Positions 26,611-34,918 of a DNA stretch of 64,000 nucleotides are shown here, piece by piece. The DNA lies in NCBI RefSeq assembly GCF_026340655.1, contig NZ_JAPEOZ010000001.1:7812001-7876000 (forward strand), in the 5' to 3' direction. This DNA comes from Streptomyces sp. NBC_01275. GTDB lineage: Bacteria > Actinomycetota > Actinomycetes > Streptomycetales > Streptomycetaceae. Numbering within the stretch: the first letter of the stretch is position 1; each line of letters begins with the position of its first letter. The position numbers and the translations under genes were made by a program. The notes under the pieces were generated by a model. It was not told where the DNA came from and made no database searches. It was given only the letters and a program-made list of their open reading frames with translations.

Positions 26611-27864
26611 ATGACCACGCGAGGAGGAACCCTCCAAGCCCCCGCCGACGTACGCTTCGACGACGGCGAGCGTCCGCCCACCCGGCTTCCGCTCGTCGTC
26701 TACGTGCTGGCTCTCGGCACCTTTTTGATGGGCACGACCGAGTTCGTGGTGGCGGGCCTGCTGCCGGAGATCGCCGGCGACGTGCAGGTCAGCGTCGCCC
26801 GGGCCGGTCTGATGATCACCGTCTTCGCGGTCGGGATGATCGTCGGCGCGCCGCTGATGGCGATGCTGACCCTGCGGCTGCCCAAGCGGCAGACACTGAT
26901 CATCGCGCTGGGCATCTTCGCTGTCGGGCATGTCATCGTGGCGCTCGGCTCCAGCTTCGCGCTGCTGCTGGCCGCGCGGTTCCTGACGGCGCTGGCGACC
27001 GGAGCGTTCTGGGCGGTGGGCAACGTGGTGGCAGCCCGCGCTGCCGGTCCCGCCGCAAGCTCCCGCGCCCTGGGTGTCGTGGGCGCCGGCGCGATGCTCG
27101 CCAACGTCGTCGGTGTGCCGCTGGGCGCTTTCGCCGGGCAGCTCATGGGCTGGCGGGGACCGTTCTGGGCACTCGCCGCCCTCGGAGCGGCGGCTATGGC
27201 ACTCATCGCCTCCAAGGTTCCGTCCGACACGGACGGCGATCAGGCGGTCTCGGTCCGATCCGAGCTGTCCGCTCTGCGCTCGGGGCGCCTGTGGCTGGTC
27301 CTGGCGGCCTGCGCGACCACCGCCGGCGGTGTGCTGTCGACGTACACCTACGTCTCGCCGCTGCTGACAGACCGGGCCCATCTGGCCGCAGGCGTCGTGC
27401 CGCTGGTGCTGGTCGGCTTCGGCGTCGGCGCCCTGGCGGGCTTCCTCGTGGGAGGCCGCCTCGGGGACAGGCGTCCGCACATGACGACGATCGTGGCGCC
27501 CGCGGCGACCACGGTCCTGCTGCTGGCGCTCTGCCTGCTGTCCGGCCACGCTGCGCCCACGGTCGCGCTCATCGCCCTGCTGGGGCTGTTCGGGCTGGGC
27601 GCGAACCCGGTGCTCATCTCCCTGGGGGTGCGTTTCGCGGGGCAGGCGCCCACTCTGGGGTCCGCGCTGACCGTGTCGGCGTTCAATCTCGGCACCGCCA
27701 TCGGCTCCTGGATCGCCGGTCTCGCCCTTGCATCCCCTTTGGGGGCCACGGGCCCTGCGGCTGTCGGCACCGGCATCGCCGTGCTGACCCTGATCCCCGT
27801 GATCACCATCGCCCTCATCCAGCGTCGCCGTCCTGCGGCGCGCACCCAGGCCGCTACGGCGTGA
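26611..27864 (+). CDS. MFS transporter, DHA1/AraJ-type efflux
   Basis: The product has 417 aa with 12 predicted helices. The N-terminal LALGTFLMGTTEFVVAGLLP, LTALATGAFWAVGNVVAARA and the loop-2 region are typical of the AraJ/YdhP/chloramphenicol-resistance subfamily of drug-H+ antiporters. It is divergent from the frameshifted XRE regulator, whose inactivation could leave this gene deregulated. It is followed 138 bp later by an alcohol dehydrogenase gene on the same strand. Confidence 0.87.
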   Translation: MTTRGGTLQAPADVRFDDGERPPTRLPLVVYVLALGTFLMGTTEFVVAGLLPEIAGDVQVSVARAGLMITVFAVGMIVGAPLMAMLTLRLPKRQTLIIALGIFAVGHVIVALGSSFALLLAARFLTALATGAFWAVGNVVAARAAGPAASSRALGVVGAGAMLANVVGVPLGAFAGQLMGWRGPFWALAALGAAAMALIASKVPSDTDGDQAVSVRSELSALRSGRLWLVLAACATTAGGVLSTYTYVSPLLTDRAHLAAGVVPLVLVGFGVGALAGFLVGGRLGDRRPHMTTIVAPAATTVLLLALCLLSGHAAPTVALIALLGLFGLGANPVLISLGVRFAGQAPTLGSALTVSAFNLGTAIGSWIAGLALASPLGATGPAAVGTGIAVLTLIPVITIALIQRRRPAARTQAATA

Positions 27865-28002
27865 CGCCCGCCCGGGGCCGGTTACGCCCTTCCAGCAGGG
27901 GCAGGCGCGAAATGCGCATACCGAAAAGAGTGCGGGAATCCCGCGCCTCCCTGAATCCCACCGGCGCCACAGGCGCCGACGCACAGAAAGAGGAGACCCA
28001 CC

Positions 28003-29025
28003 ATGCGTGGAGTAGTCATGCACACAGCCGGTGACGTCCGGGTCGAGGAGCGCGAGGACCCGAAGATCATCGAGCCCACTGACGCGATCGTGAAGCTGAC
28101 CGCGACCTGCATCTGCGGCTCCGACCTGTGGCCGTATCGCGGCATCGAGCCCGCCGACCACACACTCATGGGGCACGAGTACGTGGGCGTCGTGGAGGAG
28201 GTCGGCTCCGAGGTGAAGAACGTCAAGGTCGGCGACTTCGTCGTCGGATCGTTCGTCATCTCGGACAACACCTGCGAGATCTGCCAGGCCGGGTTCCAGT
28301 CCAAGTGCGTCCACGCCGAGTTCGTCCACGGGGGGATCGGCACGCAGGCCGAGAAGGCCCGTATCCCGCACGCCGACGGCACGCTGGTCGCCACCCCGGG
28401 CCAGCCCGATCCCGAGCTGATCCCCGCGCTGTTGGCCGCCTCCGACGTGCTCGGCACCGGCTGGTACGCCGCCGTCGCCGCCGAGGCCGGACCCGGCAAG
28501 ACCGTCGCGGTCGTCGGCGACGGCGCGGTCGGTCTCATGGCCGTCCTCGCCGCCAAGCAACTGGGCGCGGAACGCATCATCGCCATGTCCCGCCACCCCG
28601 AGCGGCAGAAGCTGGCCCGCTACTACGGGGCCACCGACATCGTCGAGGAACGCGGCGACGAGGGCGTCGCGAAGATCAAGGAACTCACCGGCGGATACGG
28701 CGCGCACTCGGTCATCGAGGCGGTCGGCACCCAGGAGTCGTTCATGCAGGCCGTCGGCGCCACCCGCGGCGGCGGACACCTGGGGTACGTGGGCGTCAAC
28801 TACGACGTGTCCATCCCCGGGATCGAGCTGTTCTTCGCCGGGATCCACACCCTCGGTGGCCCGGCCCCGGTGCGTCGGTTCCTGCCCGACCTGATCCAGC
28901 TCATCTGGGACCGCAAGATCGACCCCGGCAAGGTCTTCGACCTCACTCTCCCCCTCGACCAGGCCCCGGAGGGCTACAAGGCCATGGATGAGCGCCGCGC
29001 CACCAAGGTCCTGCTCACCCTCTGA
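28003..29025 (+). CDS. Zinc-dependent alcohol dehydrogenase (MDR)
   Basis: The product has 340 aa, with GAGGAG before ATG 28003. Catalytic zinc ligands are visible as CICGSDLWPY and MGHEYVGVVEEVG. The structural zinc loop is reduced to TCEICQAGFQSKC, with three of the usual four Cys. The NAD motif is VVGDGAVGLMAVLAA. It resembles the group often annotated as glutathione-dependent formaldehyde or IMP-type dehydrogenases of actinobacteria; the substrate is unknown. A strong terminator follows. Confidence 0.88.
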   Translation: MRGVVMHTAGDVRVEEREDPKIIEPTDAIVKLTATCICGSDLWPYRGIEPADHTLMGHEYVGVVEEVGSEVKNVKVGDFVVGSFVISDNTCEICQAGFQSKCVHAEFVHGGIGTQAEKARIPHADGTLVATPGQPDPELIPALLAASDVLGTGWYAAVAAEAGPGKTVAVVGDGAVGLMAVLAAKQLGAERIIAMSRHPERQKLARYYGATDIVEERGDEGVAKIKELTGGYGAHSVIEAVGTQESFMQAVGATRGGGHLGYVGVNYDVSIPGIELFFAGIHTLGGPAPVRRFLPDLIQLIWDRKIDPGKVFDLTLPLDQAPEGYKAMDERRATKVLLTL

Positions 29026-29134
29026 CACACCAGCCACGCCCCATCCCGGCCGATGCGGCCGAGGGCGCGGGCCGCGGGCCGGTCCTCGGTGGCGTCGATC
29101 ACTCCGATCGGTCGCCGGTAGTGCATTCGCGCGA

Positions 29135-29172
29135 CCGTCCTCTCGTTGCGCCGCGGCGCAACGAGAGGACGG
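29135..29172 (+). terminator. Strong terminator after the alcohol dehydrogenase
   Basis: Perfect 18-bp arms (29135-29152 and 29155-29172) are separated by only 2 nt. This is the longest perfect hairpin in the window, 110 nt after the dehydrogenase stop. Confidence 0.8.
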
Positions 29173-29237
29173 CATCGGACGGATCAGGGCAGTTGAGGTC
29201 GCGTCAGAGACTGACGACGCGCTCGGCCTCCTCCTAG

Positions 29238-30330
29238 GGCCTGTTCTGAGTTGAGATCACGGGATCGGTCATTCCCGCTTCAGGAGGGTGCTGGCTGCGG
29301 TAGACCGGTCGCGTGACTCGTGGTGATCTGACCGATGCCGAGTGGGAGTTGATCGAGCCGCACCTGCCGCTGGGGGCGTTCGGACCGATTCCTGACCTGC
29401 GCAGCTACTTCAACGCGGTGATGTGGCGGTTCCGTACCGGCAGCCCCTGGCGGGATGTGCCGGAGAGCTACGGCTCCTGGTCGACGATCTATGACCGGTT
29501 CCGGACGTGGGCGCGTGACGAAGTCTTCCAGACCCTCATGGAAGCGGTGATCGCCGAGGCAGCGGCCCGCGACGACGTCGATCTCAGCCTGGTCAGCGTG
29601 GACTCGACCGTTGCCCGCGCGCATCACCACGCGGCGGGCATGGTCGTCGCCCCGGAGCTCCTTGAGGACTTGGAGAAGGCCGTGGCGGAGGAAAAGGGGC
29701 TGCGGCAAAGGGGCAAAACGACGCCGTAGGCGAGGGGTCCGCGAACAGGGAGGATCCCGAGCGGGAACAGCGCCGCGCCGTGCACCGACGCCGCAGGGCC
29801 CGACTACGGGCCGCCGAGCTGGGCCGCTCCCGGGGCGGGCTCACCAGCAAGGTCCACCTCGCCGTCGAGCGGCGCTGCCGCCCGCTGTCCATCATCCTCA
29901 CCCCCGGGCAGGCCGCGGACAGCCCGCGCTTCATCCCGGTCCTCAAGAAGATCAAGGTGCGCGGTCCCCTCGGCCGCCCCAGGACCCGGCCGGACGCAGC
30001 GGCCGGCGACAAGGCGTACTCCTCCCGTGCCAACCGCGCCCACCTGCGCAGACGCAACATCAAGGCGGTGATCCCGGAAAAGACCGACCAGGCCGCCAAC
30101 CGCAAGAAGAAGGGACGCTCCGGCGGCCGCCCTGTCAGCCATGACGCCACGCTGTACAAAGATCGCAACACAGTCGAGCGCGCCATCAACAAGTTCAAGG
30201 AATGGCGGGGGCTGGCCACCCGCTATGACAAGACACCCGAGAGCTACGCCGCAGGACTCCACCTGCGCGGGTCCATCCTCTGGTTACGTAGCCTTCCAGC
30301 CCTCCCGTGACCTCCACTCAGAACTTGGCC
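29238..30330 (+). mobile_element. IS5-family insertion sequence, complete (about 1,093 bp)
   Basis: Imperfect terminal inverted repeats start GGCCTGTTCTGAGTTGAGAT at the left. At the right end the reverse strand reads GGCCAAGTTCTGAGTGGAGG. The element is flanked by CTAG at 29234-29237 and 30331-30334, a 4-bp target duplication typical of this IS group. It holds one transposase split over two frames. A 121-bp piece of a sister copy ends at 32931. Confidence 0.88.
29313..30310 (+). CDS. IS5-family transposase (OrfA/OrfB, programmed -1 frameshift)
   Basis: OrfA (29313-29729, 138 aa) carries the N-terminal domain (LTDAEWELIEPHLP, WRFRTGSPWRDVPESYGSWS) and the first catalytic Asp in SVDSTVARAH. 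OrfB, open in the -1 frame to 30310, carries GRSRGGLTSKVHLAVERRCR, the second Asp region (AGDKAYSSRANR) and the Glu region (YKDRNTVERAINKFKEWRGL ATRYDK). The slippery heptamer A-AAG-GGG at 29693-29699 is in phase for a -1 shift that joins them into a DDE transposase of about 330 aa. Such frameshifting is standard in this group. The element therefore looks active. Confidence 0.87.
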
Positions 30331-30371
30331 CTAGCGGGAGTGCGAGCCGCGGGTCCGGCGCAGTCGGCGAG

Positions 30372-30637
30372 TCACCGGATCAACTCGGATCGCACTGCCG
30401 CGAAAGCCTCGTCCAGATGGTCGGCCAGCGGCCCACGGCGTTCCAGGCAGCTCCAGATCTCGATGGCCAGGGGCAGTGTGCCGACTCCGGCCATGGCGAC
30501 CAGCCGGAGTGCCTGCTGCCGTTCAGGGTCCGGCCAGCGTTCGGCCAGGGCCTCGGTGATGATCCGCTCCTGGCGCTCATAGTCGGAGTGCTTGCGGGCG
30601 GGAAGGGCCTCCGTCGACCGCATCAGCCGGTCGAGTG
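30372..30637 (-). pseudogene. C-terminal scrap of a TetR-family regulator
   Basis: About 88 codons on the minus strand read ALDRLMRSTEALPARKHSDY, LAERWPDPERQQALRLVAMA and DEAFAAVRSELIR, the C-terminal domain of MftR-like TetR proteins. The HTH half is absent. The fragment begins exactly at the stop of the downstream-facing oxidoreductase gene, a deletion scar near the IS. Confidence 0.65.
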
Positions 30638-31141
30638 CTACCGGCCCGGCCGCTCGGGCTCCATCCGGAAGCAGACGAAGCGGGTCTTGGCGGCGGCCGT
30701 GCGCAGCTCGTCGTCGGTGGGCTGCCGGTCGCCTGGGAGGCCGAGCATCAGCCCCTTGGCGGCCTTGGGCCCTTTGCGCCGGCCGAACTCACCCAGCAGG
30801 GCGGCGACTTTCTCAGGGTCCTCGACGACCGTCGGGACGGCGCCGTGGTCCTGGCCCCGGATGCGCAGCCGGACGGCGGACCCTTCGCGCATGCTGGGGA
30901 TCCAGCCGAGCTGGGAGGACAAGGCGAGCACCGTGCCGGGATCCCAGTCGAAGTAGCCGATGGGGACCGTGAATTCGCGGCCCGTCCTGTGCCCCTTGTA
31001 CGTGAGCAGCATCAGGCGCCCGCTCAGCGGCTTGTGGAAGCGGGAGGCGAGCAGCGGCCGTACGACCTTGTTGGCGGCTCGGAAGAACTTCACCAAGGGT
31101 GGCCTGGCCGTGTTCGCCGCGGGCGTGCCGGAGGTGCTCAC
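30638..31141 (-). CDS. Deazaflavin (F420)-dependent nitroreductase family protein
   Basis: The product has 167 aa from GTG 31141. The DDN-type split beta-barrel is seen in PLSGRLMLLTYKGHRTGREF and VPIGYFDWDPGTVLALSSQL, followed by RIRGQDHGAVPTVVEDPEKV. Family members use reduced F420, or sometimes bind other flavins. The start overlaps the stop of the SDR gene (GTGA), so the two are translated together and probably form a small redox module under the divergent TetR at 31959. Confidence 0.83.
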   Translation of the reverse strand: MSTSGTPAANTARPPLVKFFRAANKVVRPLLASRFHKPLSGRLMLLTYKGHRTGREFTVPIGYFDWDPGTVLALSSQLGWIPSMREGSAVRLRIRGQDHGAVPTVVEDPEKVAALLGEFGRRKGPKAAKGLMLGLPGDRQPTDDELRTAAAKTRFVCFRMEPERPGR

Positions 31142-31809
31142 CAGATGCCGCCGGGGACGGTGTGGACGATCTCGGCCTGGTCGCGCTTGGTGTACGCGTC
31201 CCAGTAGTGCTCGGCGATGGTCTCGGGCTCGGTGCCGGGACCGCTGCCGATGAACACCCCGATCGCCACGTGCGCGGCGTGCACCCCGTGCTCGGCGAGG
31301 TCGATGCCCAGGGCCATGGCGTAGTTGCGCAGGGCCGCCGCCGCGACGCCGATGCTGCCGAACGCGCCGCCGAGCGGCCGGACCGAGGATGCGCCGGTGG
31401 AGAACAGCAGGGTGCCACTGCCGCGTTCGAGCATGGCGGGCAGCACCTGGCGGACCGCGGCAACCGCTCCGTACAGGTAGTAGTCGAGCTGCTTGTGGAG
31501 GTCCTGCGCCGTGGCGTCGACGGCGGCGGCGCCGTCGAACGTGGGGTCGGCGGGCGAGTACTCCAGTACGTCGACGGCCCCGAACCGGTCGGCGACCGCG
31601 GCGAGCGCCGACTGCAGCGAGTCGGGACGCGTCACGTCCGCGGCGAAGCCCGCGGCCTCGATGCCCTCCTCGGCGAGCCGCGCGGCGAGCGCGTCGAGCT
31701 TGTCCTGGGTCCGGGAGACCAGGGCGACCTGGAAACCCTCCCTTCCGAAGCGGCGGGCGATGGACAGGCCCAGGCCGGGGCCTGCCCCGATGACGGCGAT
31801 GACGGGCAT
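31138..31809 (-). CDS. SDR-family NAD(P)-binding protein
   Basis: The product has 223 aa from ATG 31809, with AGGAG upstream. The cofactor motif is GAGPGLGLSIARRFGREG, unlike the classical TGxxxGxG. The catalytic Tyr-x3-Lys is not in its usual place: after FSTGASSVRPLGGAFG comes SIGVAAAALRNYA. It belongs to the same divergent subfamily as the SDR at 36040 and the broken copy at 32932-33420. It is paired with the F420-type reductase downstream and divergent from a TetR gene. Confidence 0.85.
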   Translation of the reverse strand: MPVIAVIGAGPGLGLSIARRFGREGFQVALVSRTQDKLDALAARLAEEGIEAAGFAADVTRPDSLQSALAAVADRFGAVDVLEYSPADPTFDGAAAVDATAQDLHKQLDYYLYGAVAAVRQVLPAMLERGSGTLLFSTGASSVRPLGGAFGSIGVAAAALRNYAMALGIDLAEHGVHAAHVAIGVFIGSGPGTEPETIAEHYWDAYTKRDQAEIVHTVPGGIW

Positions 31810-31887
31810 GGGTGGTGCTCCTGTGGTCGGACGGCCTGAATGGATGAGGCGCACCTCCCGCCACGACAGCGGTCAGGACTGAAAATC

Positions 31888-31938
31888 GAGGGCAGCCTCA
31901 TGTTCTTGGATCGTAGCAGAGAAAATGAGGCATCCCTC
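31888..31938. promoter_or_regulatory. Two TetR-type half-palindromic sites in the SDR/TetR divergent region
   Basis: GAAAATCGAGG-N4-CCTC at 31881-31899 and GAAAATGAGG-N4-CCTC at 31921-31938 share a GAGG-N4-CCTC dyad and the leading GAAAAT. TAGCCT at 31946-31951 lies 7 nt before the TetR ATG, implying a leaderless TetR transcript that overlaps the second site. Confidence 0.55.
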
Positions 31939-31958
31939 CGGTTGGTAGCCTGAGTGAC

Positions 31959-32651
31959 ATGGCCATCGACCGTCCGTCCGCCTCCGCCGGGAACCCGGCC
32001 CCCGTCCGCCCCCTGCGGCGCGACGCGCAGCGCAATCGCGAGGCCCTGCTCACCGCGGCCCGCTCCTGCTTCGCCGAGCAGGGCATGGAGGCACCCCTGG
32101 AGCAGGTGGCAAAGCGGGCCGGGGTGGCCATCGGCACGCTGTACCGGCACTTCCCCACCCGGCTGGACCTGGTGCAGGCAACCTTCGCCGGGAAGCTGGC
32201 CGTCTGGCGGGAGGCCGCCGAGAAGGCCGTCACCATGGATGACGCCTGGGCGGGGCTGTGCCACTTCCTGGAGACCATGTGCGAACTTCAGTCACAGGAC
32301 CGGGGGTTCAACGACTTGGCCTCCATACGGCTGCCGGAGGGCGCCTGCCTGGCGGGCGCCCAGACCCGCATCCGCGAACTCGGTGTACACATCGTCGAGC
32401 GTGCGCAGGAGCAGGGCAGCCTGCGCCCCGACCTCACCCCCGAGGACCTTGCCTTCGTCATCTGGTCGCACAGCCGCGTCACCGAGGCCACCCACGCCAT
32501 CGCCCCGGACGCCTGGCGCCGCCACCTTTACCTTCTGCTCGACGGCTTCCGAACCGACCGCGCCCACCCGCTACCGGCGCCGCCGCTCACCGAGGAGCAG
32601 CTGTACCGCGCCATGATCAGCCTCGGCGGAAACGGGGCCTGCGGCGCCTGA
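31959..32651 (+). CDS. TetR-family transcriptional regulator
   Basis: The product has 230 aa. The HTH is LEQVAKRAGVAIGTLYRHFP, preceded by RRDAQRNREALLTAARSCFA. The C-terminal domain matches SBI-type TetR proteins of Streptomyces that sit next to SDR genes. It is a close paralogue of the TetR at 33477 (shared RDAxRNRE, GVxIxTxxRxFPT and PDAWRR). It probably represses the divergent SDR/F420-reductase unit and itself. Confidence 0.88.
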   Translation: MAIDRPSASAGNPAPVRPLRRDAQRNREALLTAARSCFAEQGMEAPLEQVAKRAGVAIGTLYRHFPTRLDLVQATFAGKLAVWREAAEKAVTMDDAWAGLCHFLETMCELQSQDRGFNDLASIRLPEGACLAGAQTRIRELGVHIVERAQEQGSLRPDLTPEDLAFVIWSHSRVTEATHAIAPDAWRRHLYLLLDGFRTDRAHPLPAPPLTEEQLYRAMISLGGNGACGA

Positions 32652-32671
32652 CCGTCGAGACGCGCGTTGTC

Positions 32672-32815
32672 TCAAGACGCCGCGGGGAGCCCCTTCCCGG
32701 CGACCAGGCCGAGCCGGTACGCCTCCGTCCCCGCGACGCAGAGTTCGCGGAGGCGTTTGGTGACCTCCGCGTGCACCGGCGACACGGCGTGCGCCTCGAA
32801 GGCCGCCTCAGGGCT
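32672..32815 (-). pseudogene. Truncated C-terminal fragment of an unidentified protein
   Basis: The minus strand reads SPEAAFEAHAVSPVHAEVTK RLRELCVAGTEAYRLGLVAG and a stop at 32672. Codon use is typical of coding DNA, but there is no start, and the frame is cut by the IS fragment at 32811. The family is not recognised. Confidence 0.45.
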
Positions 32816-32931
32816 GGCCACTCGCTATGACAAGACACCCGAGAGCTATACCGCAGGACTCCACCTGCGCGGGTCCATCCTCTGGTTACGTAGCCTTCCA
32901 GCCCTCCCGTGACCTCAACTCAGAACAGGCC
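32811..32931 (+). mobile_element. Right-end fragment of a second IS5-family copy
   Basis: About 121 bp nearly identical to 30211-30330, covering the last 30 codons of the transposase and the right inverted repeat, followed by CTAG. Only the right end remains. Its terminal repeat (GACCTCAACTCAGAACAGGC) matches the left repeat of the intact element better than that element's own right repeat. Confidence 0.88.
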
Positions 32932-33420
32932 CTAGTCGTGGGTGGCGTGCAGGTCCCAGTAGACGGGGGAGATCTGCGCGGACCGGGCCGGGCTGCGCGA
33001 CCAGCCCGGGCGTCATCCTCCGGGCTCTGCGGAGCAGGCGCCATGAGGAGGCCCCGTGGAGAAGACGACTGCGCTCCGCACAGCTCGACCCGACCCGGTC
33101 CAGGTGACGGCTCTCCTCGACGAGCACCCGCATCTGGGGGTCGAGCCCGTACTCCGGGAACTGCGCATCGCTTCCTCCACCTACCGCTGGTGCTGTGCCG
33201 AGAAGGGGCCGTGCGAGCGGCACCGCCGAGCCCGCCCACCGGAGTACTCAAGGACGTCGATCCCGCCGAACTGCGTGGAAGCGTGTCAGGGTGCCCGGGA
33301 GAGCGCATCGCGGTCGATGACGGCCGCGGGGAGCGCGCCGGCGGTGATGCCCTCGGAGGCGAGCTTGTCGAGAAGACCTTCGAGGTTCTCGCGGTTCAGG
33401 TAGCGCCCTCCGGCTCGCTG
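32932..33420 (-). pseudogene. SDR gene broken by an IS3-family fragment
   Basis: The 3' end reads QISPVYWDLHATHD and a stop at 32932. The central part, at about 33233-33420, reads RYLNRENLEGLLDKLASEGI, ALPAAVIDRDALSRAP and, in another frame, QFGGIDVLEYSGG. These match the intact SDR at 36040 (EEISPVYWDLHTT, SRNREKLDGLVGTL, FPADVLDRDALTQ, KFGGIDVLEYS). The Rossmann start and the region between residues about 90 and 205 are missing. The gap is filled by transposase DNA. Confidence 0.75.
33056..33223 (+). mobile_element. IS3-family OrfB fragment inside the SDR pseudogene
   Basis: The plus strand reads VTALLDEHPHLGVEPVLREL RIASSTYRWC and EKGPCERHRR. This matches the N-terminal part of actinobacterial IS3-type OrfB transposases (xDEHP-x-x-GVEPVLRELxIPSSTYYRW). 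The rve catalytic domain is absent. It is nested in the disrupted SDR gene. Confidence 0.65.
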
Positions 33421-33443
33421 TGGCAAGCGCAGCACCGGAAAAT

Positions 33444-33457
33444 GGATAGGTCAATCC
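33444..33457. promoter_or_regulatory. TetR operator (GGATAGG-type), site A
   Basis: GGATAGGTCAATCC, with GGAT-N6-ATCC arms, lies 20 nt before the TetR start at 33477. TAGACT at 33464-33469 lies 7 nt before the ATG (leaderless). The same motif occurs twice upstream of the SDR at 36040. Confidence 0.7.
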
Positions 33458-33476
33458 GATTGCTAGACTGGCTGGT

Positions 33477-34172
33477 ATGACCCCTGGCGCCCAGCACCCC
33501 GACGGTCCCGCCGCGCAGCCTCTGCGCAGTGACGCCGAGCGCAACCGGGAGCGGATCATCGCCGCCGCCCGCACGGTGTTCGCGCGCGACGGCCTGAACG
33601 CCTCCATGGCCTCCGTGGCTCGCGAGGCGGGCGTGGGGATCGCGACGATGTTCCGCCGCTTCCCCACGAAGGAGGAACTGGTCGACGCCGTCTTCTCCGA
33701 CCGCATGGGTGCCTACGTCGACGTGGTCACCGTCGCCCTGGAGGACCCCGACCCGTGGAACGGCTTCGTCGGGTACATCGAGACCGCCTGCGCGATGCAG
33801 GCCGCCGACAGCGGCTTCGCCGACGTCTTGACCATGACCTTCCCCACCGCCAAGGTCCTGGAGGAGCGCCGCAACCGGGCGTACGAGGGCATGCTGGTCC
33901 TCATCGACCGCGCCAAGGCCACCGGCCGCCTGCGCGAGGACTTCGACCCCTCGGACCTGGTGCTGATCCACATGGCCAACGCCGGTGTCGTCAACGCCAC
34001 CGGCGACGCCGCCCCGGACGCCTGGCGGCGCGTTGTCGCCCTGTTCATCCAGTCCCTTGAGGCCCCGGCCCGCGGCCCGCTGCCCGACTCGCCCGGGCAC
34101 GACGCGCTCTACAGGGCCATGCTCCGCGCCGGCCAGGGCACTGCCACACCGGCGCCGGGCAAGGGCGGCTGA
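33477..34172 (+). CDS. TetR-family transcriptional regulator
   Basis: The product has 231 aa. The HTH is MASVAREAGVGIATMFRRFP. It is paralogous to the TetR at 31959. It was divergent from an SDR gene that is now a pseudogene. Its operator motif recurs upstream of the intact SDR at 36040-36717, 2.5 kb away, so it probably now acts there in trans. It probably autoregulates through site A. Confidence 0.88.
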   Translation: MTPGAQHPDGPAAQPLRSDAERNRERIIAAARTVFARDGLNASMASVAREAGVGIATMFRRFPTKEELVDAVFSDRMGAYVDVVTVALEDPDPWNGFVGYIETACAMQAADSGFADVLTMTFPTAKVLEERRNRAYEGMLVLIDRAKATGRLREDFDPSDLVLIHMANAGVVNATGDAAPDAWRRVVALFIQSLEAPARGPLPDSPGHDALYRAMLRAGQGTATPAPGKGG

Positions 34173-34480
34173 CTTCAGGACCGGAGCACCCGTGCCGGGG
34201 CGCGGCACGATGGCGGCATGTCGGGGAAAGGGGGCGCAAGAAGGCAGGACTGGGGTGCTCATGGCGCAGGTCAAGGGCCCGGTGCTGGGTGAGGTTCCGG
34301 ATCGGTGTCGGGTGGGACCATTCGCCGTACCAGGTCTGCCCGGGTGGCTGCTTGCCGACAGGCCACGGGGACGTCGCAGTCGTGGCGTGGACGGTCCACC
34401 GCGTCGATGTTCACGAAGGTGAGCAGAGCGTGGCTGAGCATGTCGTGATCGCCGTCTGCTCGCCTTCGTGCCGTGGATCG
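34173..34480. other. Intergenic stretch, nothing recognised
   Basis: These 308 bp between convergent units hold no supported gene and no obvious terminator. Confidence 0.4.
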
Positions 34481-34918
34481 TCAGTCGGAGATCGGGGTGA
34501 GGATCTGGTGGAGTGTGCGGTGGGTGATCTTCCAGCGCCCGTCGTCGAGGCGGTAGTGGTCGGCCTGTTCGAAGATGTGTCCGCCGGTTGCCAGGGTGTA
34601 GGGGGCGGGTCCGGATTCGGTGGGTGGGCGGCCGCCCTATCCGAGCAGGGTGATGGTTCCCTGAGCGGTGGTGTCGCCGATGGTGTGGAAGTGCGTGGCC
34701 CCCATTATGTGGCGGGCGGTCAGCTCCTCGGGCCCTGGACGGGCGTTGAGCAGGTCCAGGATCTCGGCATGGCCACGTATCTTCTGTCCGAGCCGCTCGT
34801 AGAGGGCGTCGGGGGCGAAGAATTCAAGCACCGCGTCGTACTCGCGGCGGTCGTAGTGGTGGTAGAAGGCAGTGTTGAGCCGGGCCAGCGCCCAGGCGGT
34901 CGCGTCCTCGTTGGTCAT
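34481..34918 (-). pseudogene. SnoaL/NTF2-like gene with an in-frame TAG
   Basis: From ATG 34918 the frame gives AWALARLNTAFYHHYDRREY DAVLEFFAPDALYERLGQKI and ATHFHTIGDTTAQGTITLLG, then TAG at 34637-34639. The same frame goes on as GGRPPTESGPAPYTLATGGH IFEQADHYRLDDGRWKITHR and stops at 34481. Without the TAG it would be a normal 145-aa SnoaL-like protein ending with the usual HYRLDDGRWKI strand. The start overlaps the stop of the dioxygenase gene (ATGA). The 93-aa product would lack the last two beta-strands and is probably inactive. Confidence 0.75.

Noticed and set aside
26566..29175. Long minus-strand open frame (869 codons) opposite the MFS and alcohol dehydrogenase genes
   Set aside because: It is antisense to two clear genes and has no domain; such frames arise from third-position GC bias.
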